In this document: positions 19,185 to 28,675 of the stretch, in pieces | How the letters are laid out: each line of letters opens with the position of its first letter | Position numbering within the stretch: position 1 is the stretch's first letter | Source: Caulobacterales bacterium | GTDB lineage: Bacteria; Pseudomonadota; Alphaproteobacteria; Caulobacterales; Caulobacteraceae | Direction: 5' to 3' | DNA: 64,000 nucleotides | Assembly: GCA_016183935.1 (NCBI GenBank) | Contig: JACPDR010000009.1 | Span: 1-64,000, forward strand | The notes under the pieces: generated by a model | Database searches by the model: none | What the model was told of the DNA's origin: nothing | The model's input: only the letters and a program-made list of their open reading frames with translations | Translations under genes and position numbers: made by a program

Positions 19185-19661
19185 ATGGCTACACTGGCGG
19201 AAATTCTCAAGAAGGCGCGTCGGGCTGTCATTGGGCAGGGCATCGCCGATCATGACGCGGACGAGTTGGTGCACGAGGCGTTTCTGAAGGTGGAGCGGTA
19301 TCAACGCGACCATGAGGTCCGGTCGCAGGAAGCGCTGTTGGTCAGGGCGGCGGTCAACCTGTCCATCGATCGTAAGCGCCGTGGCGTACGCATGCCGCTC
19401 GCTGACGGGACCGATCTGCATGAAATCGCCGATACGGCTCCTGACCCGGCGCGGATCATCGAGGCGCGGGCGCGACTGCGGCAGGTCACGGCCGGTCTCG
19501 ACCTGTTGCCCGAGCGCTCCCGCCGGATACTGCTGCTGCGACGTCTGGAGAACCTGGGCTATGCCGAGATCGCCGCGGCGGAGGGAATGACCGTCGCCGC
19601 CGTGGAGAAAGTGGTGGCGCGCGCCACGCTGCAGCTGATGAAATGGATGGCGCAGTCGTGA
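19185..19661 (+). CDS. ECF sigma factor, FecI type
   Basis: A 158-residue sigma-70 family ECF factor. Region 2 is at about 8-70 (DADELVHEAFLKVERY, ALLVRAAVNLSIDRKRR) and region 4 at about 100-155 (LLPERSRRILLLRRLENLGYAEIAAAEGMTVAAVEKVVARA). FecI-type factors transcribe a TonB-dependent transporter in response to its ligand. It overlaps the FecR-type gene by 4 nt and is followed by an STN-domain receptor, the classic surface-signalling order. ATG 19185 gives the usual family start; TTG 19170 is unlikely. Confidence 0.9.
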   Translation: MATLAEILKKARRAVIGQGIADHDADELVHEAFLKVERYQRDHEVRSQEALLVRAAVNLSIDRKRRGVRMPLADGTDLHEIADTAPDPARIIEARARLRQVTAGLDLLPERSRRILLLRRLENLGYAEIAAAEGMTVAAVEKVVARATLQLMKWMAQS

Positions 19662-20602
19662 CCGGAATCTCTCCTGCCCAGCTCGTGGAAGCCGAGGCCG
19701 CCGCGTGGCTTGCGCGGTTGTATGGCGACGAGGACGTGCGCCCGGCGCTGGACGCCTGGCTCGCCGAAGACCCCGCCCACGCCGAGGCTTTCGCCCGGGC
19801 CAACGAGGTATGGGCGATCCTGCCGCGCGCCGCCCGGGCGGGCGAGGAGGGCGCGCATGGGGTCCAGTCACCCGAACGAGCCCGCCTGCCCCGTGCGGCC
19901 ATCGCCGTAGCCGCCTCGCTGCTGCTGGGTTTCGGGGCGCTGTGGTGGTCGCTCGGGAGCGCCGGCGACTACGCGACCCGCCCCGGCGAACAGAAGGTGG
20001 CGACGCTCGAGGACGGGAGCCGCATCGCCCTCAACACCGACACCCGGGTGGGCGTGCAGTTCGACGGCGACCGGCGTCATATCGAGCTGGAGAAGGGCGA
20101 GGCGATGTTCGAGGTCGCGCACGACGCCGATCGACCCTTTGTCGTCGTCGCGGGCGATACGCGAGTGCAGGCGATCGGCACCGTCTTCATCGTTCGGCGG
20201 ACGGCGGATGACGTGATCGTCACCCTGATCAAGGGCGAGGTCGCGGTCTCCCACGACCGCCAGCCCGGCGGCGGTGCGACCGGGGGGGCGCTGATGCTGC
20301 GCCCCGGCGAGAAGCTGATTGAACCAGAAGACGGCCCGATCCGGATCGAACCGGAATCGGTGGAGGTCGCGACCGCGTGGCGACGCGGCCAGACGGTTTT
20401 CAGCGAGACCCCGCTGGGGTCGGCGGTCACCGAGCTGAACCGTTATGGCGGCCCGGTGATCATGGTCGACGATCCGCGGATCGCGGCCCTGCCCATCTCG
20501 GGGGTCTTTGCGACCAACGCCGCGGACTTCGCGGAGGCGGCCGCGACCTTGCACGGCCTGCGCGTCGAGAAGGAAGGCGACACCCTGCACATCCGGCGGT
20601 GA
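19658..20602 (+). CDS. FecR-type anti-sigma regulator
   Basis: A 314-residue FecR-family protein. The cytoplasmic N-terminus has the DUF4880-type pattern AAAWLARLYGDED, LDAWLAEDPAHAEAFARANEVW, one transmembrane helix lies at about 80-100 (AVAASLLLGFGALWW), and a periplasmic FecR domain (TRPGEQKVATLEDGSRIALNT, FIVRRTADDVIVTLIKGEVAV) follows. In the family it passes the signal from the receptor N-terminal domain to the sigma factor. GTG 19658 overlaps the sigma stop; ATG 19643 is an alternative. Confidence 0.9.
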   Translation: MTGISPAQLVEAEAAAWLARLYGDEDVRPALDAWLAEDPAHAEAFARANEVWAILPRAARAGEEGAHGVQSPERARLPRAAIAVAASLLLGFGALWWSLGSAGDYATRPGEQKVATLEDGSRIALNTDTRVGVQFDGDRRHIELEKGEAMFEVAHDADRPFVVVAGDTRVQAIGTVFIVRRTADDVIVTLIKGEVAVSHDRQPGGGATGGALMLRPGEKLIEPEDGPIRIEPESVEVATAWRRGQTVFSETPLGSAVTELNRYGGPVIMVDDPRIAALPISGVFATNAADFAEAAATLHGLRVEKEGDTLHIRR

Positions 20603-20701
20603 TGCAGGCCGGATGAAGATTCCGTGTCCCCAAGGTGTCGGTTTTGCGGCGGCCCGTCGTCTACCAGATGGGAGCAAGTCAAGGCTCCTTGGGGGGGACC
20701 T

Positions 20702-23700
20702 ATGAATTCGCGCAGCTTTCTTGCGCTGGTGACCAGCGCCAGCGCTCTCGTCCTGTCAGCGGCGCATGCCGAGGCGCAGGCGCTGTATTCATTCGAACTG
20801 CCGGCGCAACCACTGGAGGCCTCGCTTCGCGCCGTGGCCTCCCGCACCGACACCAATGTGGTGTTCTCGGGGGAGCTGGTCCGCGGGAAGACCGCTCCCG
20901 CCCTGCGCGGCAGTTACTCGCCCCAGGCGGCCTATCAGGCGATCTTGCGCGGTTCGGGATTGAGGCTCGGCGTCACCAACGGCGGTTCTTTCGTCATCAC
21001 CGGACCCGCGGCGGCCGGGCAGGCGGCGCGACAGGAACCGGGCGCGCTGGCCGGCCGCGTCTCGGTGACGGACGGCGTCCGGAGTCTCGACGGCGCCCTC
21101 GTGCGTATCATCGAGACAGGACAGACCACCAGCGTCGACGACTATGGCCGATTTCGCTTTTCCGCGCTGCCTGCGGGCGACTACACCGTGGAGATCTCGT
21201 TTCTCGGCTATGAGACGCTGATCCAGACGGTCACCGTAGCGGCGGGCGCCGTGAACGAGCAGACCTTCACCCTCGGCGAGGTGGCGGCCGGGACGGTCGA
21301 GGACGTCATTATCTATGGCTCGCGCAGCGCCCGGGCCAACGCCCTGAACATTCAGCGGACGGCGGAGAACAGCGCCGACGTGATTTCAGCGGACGATCTG
21401 GGCAATTTCACCGGCACCACCTTTTCGGAAGCGTTGCGCCGGGCGCCAGGCGTCGCGTTTCAGCGCAATCCGGTGAACGGCGACGGGACCAACGTCATTG
21501 TTCGCGGGCTCGAGCCCGACATGAACGCGGTGAAGCTGAACGGCCTCAATCTGCCCGTGGGCAACGGCCTCGGACGGTCCGCCGATCTGTCGAACCTGCT
21601 GGCGGACTCGGTCAGCCGGATCACCATCAACAAATCCCTGTTGCCCAGCCAGGACAGCTCGGGCACGGGCGGCCTCATCGAGATCGAGACGATGTCGCCG
21701 CTGGATCGTCCCGACCGCTATATGAACCTGCTGGTCGAGGGCGGGCGGGTGCCCGAGGACTTCGGCAGCGACTACCTCGTATCGGGCACCATCGCCGGCA
21801 GGATCAGCGACGATTTCGGCCTCAGCGCCTCGGTCCAGCACCGCAAGCACAGCACACGTTCGATCGCCTACGACGCCGGCAGCAACGGCGGACGGCTGAA
21901 CTTCGGGCGCTATCTGCCGCTCGACGGCGCCGGCAATCCGGTCACCACCCTGGAAGCGGTCGACCCGCTGCTGAACTTCCCCTTCATCGACGGCGAGGAC
22001 CGGGCCTATCCGGGCGGGCTGGCGACCAGCTTCTTCCATGACGAAACGGAGACGCTGGCGGCGACCCTGTCGGCCGAGTGGCGGATCGCCAGCCACACCA
22101 ACCTGAAGTTCGACTTTCAGCATGCGGAGTCGACGACCGACTTCTTCTCCCTCTCGGACACCTTCTCGACGGCGGCCGAATACGTGGTTCCCGCCGGGGG
22201 AGGAAACGCCCAGCTGATGCTGGATCTGACTCCGGGCAACGCCGGCATATCCCGCTCGCAGTCCTACTCGTATGACCGGGACGTGGCGAAGGTGACGGAC
22301 ACCTACAGCCTGAACGGCAAGACCACGCTGGGTTCGTTCGAGTTCAAATACCTCGCCGGCTACGCCCATGGCACGGAGCGGCATCCGGGCAGCTTCAGCA
22401 TGCAGCTGCGCATGCCCGATACCGACGCGACGGCGGGGATGTTCCTGCCTGAAGCGGTTGATCCTGAGACCGGCGACATCGTCACCGGTTTCGCCCCGCG
22501 CAGCGGCAGCGGCATCCCCTTGCCGCTGCTCAGCAGCCAAGGCTGGGCGCTGGTCAACGATCCTTCCTATTTCACGATCGACAACGCCAGCGGCCAGATC
22601 GACGACTCTCACGGCAACAACGATCGCTACACCGCCAGCGGCAGCGCGCGTTGGACCTCGGGCGGCGGCCTTCTGAACTACGTCGAGGTCGGCGCCTACT
22701 ATGAACGTACCGAGTTCCAGAGCAACCTGACGCGCAGTCAGATCGGCGGCAATATTCCTGTCTCCGCCCTGGGTTTCACGTTCGAGCCGTCGGACCTGAC
22801 ACGCATCGGCCTGGACGCTCCAGGCTTTTCCACGCTGAGCGAAAGCACGCTGCGCCACTTCGTAGAGGGACTCGACAGCTTCGGGGCCCAGGGGCTGACG
22901 ATCACTCCGATCGACCCCCACCCCGACCAGGGCAACGAGAACACCGAGGAGACCAATTTCGCGGCCTACCTCCAGGCGCGGTTGGACATCGGCAAGCTCG
23001 AGGTGATCGGCGGAGTACGCTATAACCGCACCCGGCTCGAGGCGACGAACCTCAGCTTCCCCGTCTATATCGGTCCTATCCTGCCCGAAAACGGCGGCGG
23101 GATGGGCGTCGACTTCACCTTCCAGAACGAGTTCACCCGGCTGGTCACCGAAGAGGCGGTCGCGGAAGACATTCTTCCGCGCGTTCTGTTCAACTATCGC
23201 GCCAGCGACGACCTGATCTTCCGCGGCGGCTACTTCCTGTCGGTCGCCCGGCCGGCGATCGGCCAACTGTCCAGCGAGACCCGCGTCGCCTTCATCAACT
23301 TCCCGATCCCGGGTCCGGAAGGCGTGAAGCCGATCCTGCAGATCAACAGCGGCAACCCGAATCTGAAACCGGCGACGACGGACAATTTCGACCTCAGCGC
23401 CGAGTACTACTCGGGCATCGGCATCTTCAAACTGAGCGCCTTCTACAAGCGGATCGACAACCTGCTGCAGACCAACATCACCAACGGCCCGGCGGTGCTG
23501 GAGGCGGTGACGCTGCCGGATCACCCCTATTTCAACGGCGCGCCCTATTTCGACCCAGCCAACCCCGGCTCGGTGTTCGTGACCGGCGGCAGCCCGGTCA
23601 ACAGCGACGAGGTCGCCGAAATCTGGGGGATCGAGGCGCAGGCCGAGCGGCGATTCGACTTCCTGCCGGGCGTCTGGAGCGGCTTGGGGGTGTTCCTCAA

Positions 23701-24145
23701 CCACACCTGGACCGAGAGCTCGCGCGCCGACCGTTACAACTGGGCCTACGACCCCGTTCCGGATCACGTCTACGCGTTCACCGGCCTGCCGTTCGTGCAG
23801 CAGCCGGCCCATTCCGGCACCGCGGCGCTGACCTACAACAAGTACGATATCGATGCGACGCTGGCCTACGGCTACCAGTCGAGGGCGCTCGCCCTGTTCC
23901 AACCCCGCGGCCTGAGCGTCTACAGCGAAGGCGTGGAAACCCTCGACTTCCGCGCGGAATACTACCTGCGGCCCAGCTTCGGCGATTTCAGGGTCTATGT
24001 TGAGGCCAACGACCTGCTCAACGACACCGGAGACCCGGATCTGGAGCAGACCTTCGGCGGCGAGGGCGGGGCTCCCAAGTTCTACACCCGCGCGACCTAT
24101 CTCGGCGGCCGCAGCCTCAAGATCGGCCTTTCGGCGACGTTCTGA
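20702..24145 (+). CDS. TonB-dependent transducer receptor with STN domain
   Basis: An 1147-residue receptor. Signal peptide to about 25; STN signalling domain at 27-100 (FELPAQPLEASLRAVASRTDTN, LRGSYSPQAAYQAIL); a carboxypeptidase-regulatory-like fold at about 110-195 (DDYGRFRFSALPAGDYTVEI); a TonB-box-like EDVIIYG near 201-207; plug (RRAPGVAFQRNPVNGDG, IVRGLEPDMNAVKLNGLNLP); and a long barrel ending IGLSATF. The STN domain and the FecI/FecR genes show that it both imports and reports its ligand. ATG 20702 is preceded by a G-rich site. An M16 protease follows after a stem-loop. Confidence 0.9.
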   Translation: MNSRSFLALVTSASALVLSAAHAEAQALYSFELPAQPLEASLRAVASRTDTNVVFSGELVRGKTAPALRGSYSPQAAYQAILRGSGLRLGVTNGGSFVITGPAAAGQAARQEPGALAGRVSVTDGVRSLDGALVRIIETGQTTSVDDYGRFRFSALPAGDYTVEISFLGYETLIQTVTVAAGAVNEQTFTLGEVAAGTVEDVIIYGSRSARANALNIQRTAENSADVISADDLGNFTGTTFSEALRRAPGVAFQRNPVNGDGTNVIVRGLEPDMNAVKLNGLNLPVGNGLGRSADLSNLLADSVSRITINKSLLPSQDSSGTGGLIEIETMSPLDRPDRYMNLLVEGGRVPEDFGSDYLVSGTIAGRISDDFGLSASVQHRKHSTRSIAYDAGSNGGRLNFGRYLPLDGAGNPVTTLEAVDPLLNFPFIDGEDRAYPGGLATSFFHDETETLAATLSAEWRIASHTNLKFDFQHAESTTDFFSLSDTFSTAAEYVVPAGGGNAQLMLDLTPGNAGISRSQSYSYDRDVAKVTDTYSLNGKTTLGSFEFKYLAGYAHGTERHPGSFSMQLRMPDTDATAGMFLPEAVDPETGDIVTGFAPRSGSGIPLPLLSSQGWALVNDPSYFTIDNASGQIDDSHGNNDRYTASGSARWTSGGGLLNYVEVGAYYERTEFQSNLTRSQIGGNIPVSALGFTFEPSDLTRIGLDAPGFSTLSESTLRHFVEGLDSFGAQGLTITPIDPHPDQGNENTEETNFAAYLQARLDIGKLEVIGGVRYNRTRLEATNLSFPVYIGPILPENGGGMGVDFTFQNEFTRLVTEEAVAEDILPRVLFNYRASDDLIFRGGYFLSVARPAIGQLSSETRVAFINFPIPGPEGVKPILQINSGNPNLKPATTDNFDLSAEYYSGIGIFKLSAFYKRIDNLLQTNITNGPAVLEAVTLPDHPYFNGAPYFDPANPGSVFVTGGSPVNSDEVAEIWGIEAQAERRFDFLPGVWSGLGVFLNHTWTESSRADRYNWAYDPVPDHVYAFTGLPFVQQPAHSGTAALTYNKYDIDATLAYGYQSRALALFQPRGLSVYSEGVETLDFRAEYYLRPSFGDFRVYVEANDLLNDTGDPDLEQTFGGEGGAPKFYTRATYLGGRSLKIGLSATF

Positions 24146-24167
24146 GACACCCGTACCACGGCCCTGG

Positions 24168-24192
24168 CGCCGACGCTCCCGGAGCGTCGGCG
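24168..24192 (+). promoter_or_regulatory. Intercistronic stem-loop between receptor and M16 gene
   Basis: CGCCGACGCTC (24168-24178) and GAGCGTCGGCG (24182-24192) form a perfect 11-bp stem with a 3-nt loop. No T-run follows, so it is not a typical intrinsic terminator. It could stabilise the receptor mRNA or lower expression of the downstream protease. Confidence 0.55.
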
Positions 24193-24218
24193 GAGGCCCG
24201 CTCATGTCAGGAGACACG

Positions 24219-26954
24219 ATGAAAACGATGATGCTGGTGCTCGCGGCCGTCGCGACGGTCCTTGCGCCCACCGCCGGCGTGGCCCAATCGACGCCGCCGG
24301 AAGCGGCCGCCCTGCTGCCCTATGAGCAGTTCACCCTGCCCAATGGGCTGCGCGTCGTGGTGCAGGAGGATCACTCCGCCCCCAAGGTGGCGGTCGCCGT
24401 CTGGTATCACGTCGGCTCGATGAACGAGCCGGCCGGCAAGTCCGGATTCGCACACCTCTTCGAACATCTCATGTTCAACGGATCGGAGCATCGCGACGAC
24501 GAATACATGCCGCCGCTGCAGGAGATCGGCGCATCGGCGGTGAACGGCGCCACCTCTCTCGACCAGACCTACTATTACGCCGTCGTGCCGACCGGCGGGC
24601 TGGAGCGGGTGTTGTGGCTGGAGTCCGACCGCATGGGCTATCTGCTCGGCGCCGTCACCCAGGCCAAGCTGGATGAGCAGCGCGGCGTTGTTCAGAACGA
24701 GAAGCGCACCTACGAGAACCGCCCCTACGCGATGATGCCGCAGCTGCGGGCGGAGGCGCTGTTTCCCGCCAACCATCCGTACCGCCATTCCACGATCGGA
24801 TCGATGGAGGACCTGGAGGCGGCTTCCCTGGAGGACGTGGGCGACTGGTTCCGCCGCTACTATGGAGCCTCCAACGCGGTGGTGACGCTGGCGGGCGATG
24901 TCACCGTCGAGCGCGCTCGCGAACTGATGACCCGCTACTTCGCCAGTGTGCCGCCAGGTCCCCCGATCGGTCGAGTGACCGAATGGACGCCGTTGCTCGA
25001 CCGGGTCAAGACCGAGGTCGTCGCCGACAATGTGCCGGAGACGGCGCTCGCGTGGAGCTGGCCGGTTCCCGGCCATGCCGGTGAGGAAAGCCAGGCGCTG
25101 CGGATGGCCGCCTCGGTGCTGGGACGAGGGCGTCTGTCGCGCCTGCATCAGGCCCTGGTCTTCGATCGTCAGCTCGCGACGGGCGTATCGGCCAACTACG
25201 AGGGGTCCGCCATCGCCGGCATCTTCACGATCGACATGCGGCTGAAGTCCGGCGTCGAGCGCGCTGAAGCGGAACTGGCCTTGCAGGAGGTGCTGACGCA
25301 GTTCCTCGCCGAGGGCCCCACGGATGAAGAGCTCGAGCGGGTCAAGATCGGCGCCTACGGTGACAACGTCCGGTCGCTGGAATCCCTTTACGTCCGCGCC
25401 ATGATGCTGTCGGGCGGCGCGATCTTCGATGACAATCCCGGTCAGTTCGAAGCCGATCTCGAACAGTTCGCCGCCCTCGGCGCCGCGGAGGTGCAGGGCG
25501 CCGCGAAGGAATGGCTCGCCCGGCCGAACTATCGCCTGGCGGTCGTGCCCCACGCACAGTTTGTCGCGGGCGACGATCAGGCGGACCGAAGCGGGCTGCC
25601 TCCCATGGGGCCGATGCCCGAACTCAGCCTGCCGCCCGTACGGGAAGGCCGGCTCTCCAACGGCATTCGGGTCGTCCATTCGCACCGAGAGGGCACGCCC
25701 ACCGTCGAGATCGTCATGGGATTTGACGCAGGCGGTTCGGCCGATCAGGGGCTGAAGCCGGGGCTGCAGGGCTTCGCGGTCGGCCTGATGGACGACGGTT
25801 CAGGCGATCTGACGGGACAGGAGTTCACCCTGGCGCAGGAGATGCTGGGCGCGAGGATGTATGCCTACAGCGACTCCGATACGACCAACTTCGCGGTTTC
25901 CGCGCTCACCCGTTCGCTCGACGAGACGGTGTCGCTGTGGGCCCGCTACATCCGCGCGCCCAGCTATCGGCAGAGCGATGTCGAGCGCGAGCGCGCCATG
26001 GCGCTGTCCGGCCTCCAGCAGGCGCTGGCCGATCCCGACAGCATCGCCGGCAGCGTCTTCAGCTATCTGATCTATGGACCGGATCACGCCTATGGCGCTC
26101 CGCTGGCGGGCCGCGCGGAGACGATCGCCTCCTACACCCGCGACGACGTGGTGGCCTTCCACGAGCGCTTCATCCGGCCCGACAATGCGGTGATCTTTGC
26201 TGCCGGCGACGCCGATTTCGACGCGCTGATGGCCACGTTGGAGGAAAGCTTCGGCGACTGGCAGGCGCCGGCCCGGCCGAGGGGAGAGAAAGCGATCGGC
26301 CCGGTCGCCGGGCAATCCGGTCCGCGGATCGTGCTGGTCGACAAGCCGGGCGCCATCCAGTCCGTCATCCGCGTCGGGCAGGTGGCCCCGAATGGGCTGG
26401 ACCCGCGCAATTTCGATCTGGACGTGCTGAGTGGCGTGCTGGGCGGCGGCTTCACCGCGCGGCTCAACATGAACCTGCGCGAGGACAAGGGTTGGACCTA
26501 CGGCGCCAGCAGCTATGTCAGCGAGGCGGTCGGCCCGCAGGTCTTCGCCGTCTCCACCAGCGTGCAGACCGACCGAACCGCGGAGGCGCTCGCCGAAATC
26601 GCTCGTGAACTGAATGACATCAGCGGAAGCCGCCCGACCACTGCGGCGGAGTTGGAGCTGTTCCGGCGCGGCAAGGTTCTGACCTTGCCCGACCGCTTCG
26701 AAACGAACAACGCGATGGTCGGCTATCTACGCTACGTCAGCCGCTTCGATCACCCCTACGAATGGATCACGACCCTTCCGGAGCGCTACGCCGCGGCGAC
26801 GCCGGAGACGGTGACCGGGGCCGCCTCGATGCTGACGCCGGCGTCGATGACCTGGGTGGTGGTGGGCGATCTCTCGAAGATCGAGGCCGGCGTGCGTGCG
26901 GCAGGCCTGGGTGACGTGGAGGTGTGGGACGCCGAGGGCAACCGTTTGCGCTAA
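24219..26954 (+). CDS. Periplasmic M16 zinc metalloprotease
   Basis: A 911-residue tandem M16 protease with a signal peptide (MLVLAAVATVLAPTAGVAQ). The inverted zinc motif HLFEH is at residues 79-83, with the third ligand E161 in VVQNEKR. The second half (about 470-911) keeps the fold but has no zinc motif, as in pitrilysin- and PqqL/FusC-type enzymes that form a closed peptide chamber. Position behind a FecIR-controlled receptor suggests that it cleaves a peptide or protein brought in by that receptor, as FusC does in the Pectobacterium ferredoxin system (inference). ATG 24219 follows AGGAG by five bases; ATG 24204 is upstream without a site. Confidence 0.88.
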   Translation: MKTMMLVLAAVATVLAPTAGVAQSTPPEAAALLPYEQFTLPNGLRVVVQEDHSAPKVAVAVWYHVGSMNEPAGKSGFAHLFEHLMFNGSEHRDDEYMPPLQEIGASAVNGATSLDQTYYYAVVPTGGLERVLWLESDRMGYLLGAVTQAKLDEQRGVVQNEKRTYENRPYAMMPQLRAEALFPANHPYRHSTIGSMEDLEAASLEDVGDWFRRYYGASNAVVTLAGDVTVERARELMTRYFASVPPGPPIGRVTEWTPLLDRVKTEVVADNVPETALAWSWPVPGHAGEESQALRMAASVLGRGRLSRLHQALVFDRQLATGVSANYEGSAIAGIFTIDMRLKSGVERAEAELALQEVLTQFLAEGPTDEELERVKIGAYGDNVRSLESLYVRAMMLSGGAIFDDNPGQFEADLEQFAALGAAEVQGAAKEWLARPNYRLAVVPHAQFVAGDDQADRSGLPPMGPMPELSLPPVREGRLSNGIRVVHSHREGTPTVEIVMGFDAGGSADQGLKPGLQGFAVGLMDDGSGDLTGQEFTLAQEMLGARMYAYSDSDTTNFAVSALTRSLDETVSLWARYIRAPSYRQSDVERERAMALSGLQQALADPDSIAGSVFSYLIYGPDHAYGAPLAGRAETIASYTRDDVVAFHERFIRPDNAVIFAAGDADFDALMATLEESFGDWQAPARPRGEKAIGPVAGQSGPRIVLVDKPGAIQSVIRVGQVAPNGLDPRNFDLDVLSGVLGGGFTARLNMNLREDKGWTYGASSYVSEAVGPQVFAVSTSVQTDRTAEALAEIARELNDISGSRPTTAAELELFRRGKVLTLPDRFETNNAMVGYLRYVSRFDHPYEWITTLPERYAAATPETVTGAASMLTPASMTWVVVGDLSKIEAGVRAAGLGDVEVWDAEGNRLR

Positions 26955-27219
26955 CGCCAGTCCATTCCCGAGGCGGCGCTGTCACGACAATCAAAAACCG
27001 CCCTGCGTGATTTGTCGTTTGACAGCCCGCCGGTGGAGAGTGGTCTTTCTCCTCGACGCCGAAGGCTGATCGGCCGCGAGGCCCGCCGTCCGGACTCGTC
27101 CATCCGCGTTTCCGGGTCTGATCGGGTTATTGCCGGGGAAACTTCGCCGTCCGCAGGCGTTGGTCCATCGTCCTCCCGGACAAGCTTGTGCCGGGTAATC
27201 AGGTGGAAGTCCGGTATCC

Positions 27220-27627
27220 ATGAGCGTACGTCGCATTCTGATCGCCGACGATGATCCCTTGCTGCGCGCGTTGCTCGTGCACCGGCTTTCCGCAGACGGA
27301 CACGAGGTGACCACGGCGGAGAACGGAAGTCAGGCGCTCGAAGCCATCGCCGAACAGCAGCCGGATCTGATCGTTCTCGACGCCCTGATGCCGGTGATGG
27401 ATGGGTTCGAGGTGCTGCGTCGTCTGAAAGGGCGCCGGCTGTCGGACGCGCCGGTGATCATGCTGACGGCGCTAAAGCGCGAACAGGATATCGTCGGAGC
27501 CCTTCAGCTCGGCGCGGCCGACTATCTGGTCAAACCGTTCATTCCAGACGAACTCAGCCATCGGGTGAGGCGTCTGCTGCAGTCGGAAAATTCCGACAAG
27601 GGGGGGAGCCGTGATCGTCGCGCCTGA
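27220..27627 (+). CDS. Single-domain response regulator
   Basis: A 135-residue receiver with no output domain. It has acidic residues DDD at 10-12, phospho-acceptor D54 (LIVLDALMP), T83 and K105 (YLVKPF). Single-domain receivers act by protein contact or as phosphorelay carriers. It opens an operon that continues without gaps through a glycosyltransferase to a histidine kinase, second receiver and Hpt protein, so it may connect the relay to the polymer machinery. The 265-bp region upstream (26955-27219) holds the likely promoter; a TTGACA at 27019 lacks a good partner. Confidence 0.85.
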   Translation: MSVRRILIADDDPLLRALLVHRLSADGHEVTTAENGSQALEAIAEQQPDLIVLDALMPVMDGFEVLRRLKGRRLSDAPVIMLTALKREQDIVGALQLGAADYLVKPFIPDELSHRVRRLLQSENSDKGGSRDRRA

Positions 27628-28675
27628 GCCGCCGGCGATCCTTGTCCAAGCTGACCCGCAGAGCCTCTACCAGTCGGCGGTGGCCGATCGGCTCGCCGGC
27701 CGTCCGGCCGCCGCTGTTCCGAAGCTCGAGCAGGTCCTCGCCGCCCGGCCGGACGACGTCGACGCAAGGCTCAATCTGGGCCTCGCGCTTCTGGCTCTCG
27801 GCCACCTTGACGCGGCGGAAGCGGCCTTCCTCGACGTGACCCGGCGAGCGCCGGACTATGTGGACGCCTGGGTCGGCCTCGCGCGTGTGCATCAGCGGCG
27901 TGGAGATTTGCCCGCAGCGCGCGGAGCGATCTCCGAAGCCGTCCGCCTGGCGCCAGGGGATGTCGAGGTTCGCGCCTTGCAGACGGCTCTCGAGCCGGCT
28001 CCGCCCTGGCGTCTGGACATCGCGGCGGCGAGAAGCCGTCTTTCAGGCGGTCTTCCGGACTGGACCGAGGTGCGGGTTTCGGCCTCGCGGCGGGTGGGGG
28101 AGGGCTGGAGCGTGGGCGCGGGGTTCGAGGTCACGGAGCGCTTCAACGACACCGACACCTACCTCGAAGCCCGTCTGGACCGGGCCTTCAGCGGCGGAGA
28201 GCTCTATGTGGCTCTGGGCGGCGCCCCGGACGCGGACTATCGCCCCGAGATCGCACTCGCCACGGGCGGGCTGGTCAGGTTGACCCCTCGCATCGCCGCC
28301 ACTGTGGACGCCTCGCTGGCCCGGTACCCGACCGGTACGGTGACGGGGCTGCATCCCGGCGTCCGGGTGATCCTGCCGGGGGATAGAGTCCAGTTGTCGG
28401 CCCGGTGGATCAATGTCCGGGACGAGAACGACGTCCATCGAAGCGGCTATGCGGTCCTCGCCCGATGGCAGGCGACGGACCGGCTCGCGATCCGGGCGGG
28501 CTATGCGGATGCGCCGGAAAGTTCGGAAGGGGCGACCGTGGACGTCAAGGCGTGGAGCCTGGGCGCGGACCTGGGCGTCACGGACCGCCTCACGATCCGG
28601 GTCGGCCTGCTGTCCGAGGACCGGGTGGCCTATGATCGCGACGAACTGTCCCTGGGGCTGGGCTGGCGGTTCTGA
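27611..28675 (+). CDS. TPR plus YaiO-type outer-membrane beta-barrel protein
   Basis: A 354-residue protein. Residues 18-125 are three TPR-like helix pairs (ALLALGHLDAAEAAFLDVTR, ARVHQRRGDLPAARGAISEA). Residues about 135-354 alternate short beta strands and turns, ending in GLGWRF with a terminal Phe, as in YaiO-family outer-membrane barrels and the PgaA-type polysaccharide secretins, which combine TPRs with a barrel. Expected role: export of the polymer made by the downstream GT2 enzyme. Odd: GTG 27611 (behind GGGGGGAG, inside the receiver gene) gives no recognisable signal peptide, and no better in-frame start was found. Confidence 0.75.
   Translation: MIVAPEPPAILVQADPQSLYQSAVADRLAGRPAAAVPKLEQVLAARPDDVDARLNLGLALLALGHLDAAEAAFLDVTRRAPDYVDAWVGLARVHQRRGDLPAARGAISEAVRLAPGDVEVRALQTALEPAPPWRLDIAAARSRLSGGLPDWTEVRVSASRRVGEGWSVGAGFEVTERFNDTDTYLEARLDRAFSGGELYVALGGAPDADYRPEIALATGGLVRLTPRIAATVDASLARYPTGTVTGLHPGVRVILPGDRVQLSARWINVRDENDVHRSGYAVLARWQATDRLAIRAGYADAPESSEGATVDVKAWSLGADLGVTDRLTIRVGLLSEDRVAYDRDELSLGLGWRF

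Noticed and set aside
21386..24271. A minus-strand open frame of about 960 codons opposite the STN receptor gene
   Set aside because: It is the antisense of a well-supported receptor; low-complexity Arg/Gly/Val composition and no domain.
27019..27024. TTGACA as a sigma-70 -35 box for the polysaccharide operon
   Set aside because: No acceptable -10 element lies 16-18 bp downstream.
27012..27254. An 80-codon plus-strand open frame in the gap before the receiver gene
   Set aside because: It runs into the receiver gene in a different frame, has no ribosome-binding site and is rich in Ser/Arg as expected for non-coding GC-rich DNA.
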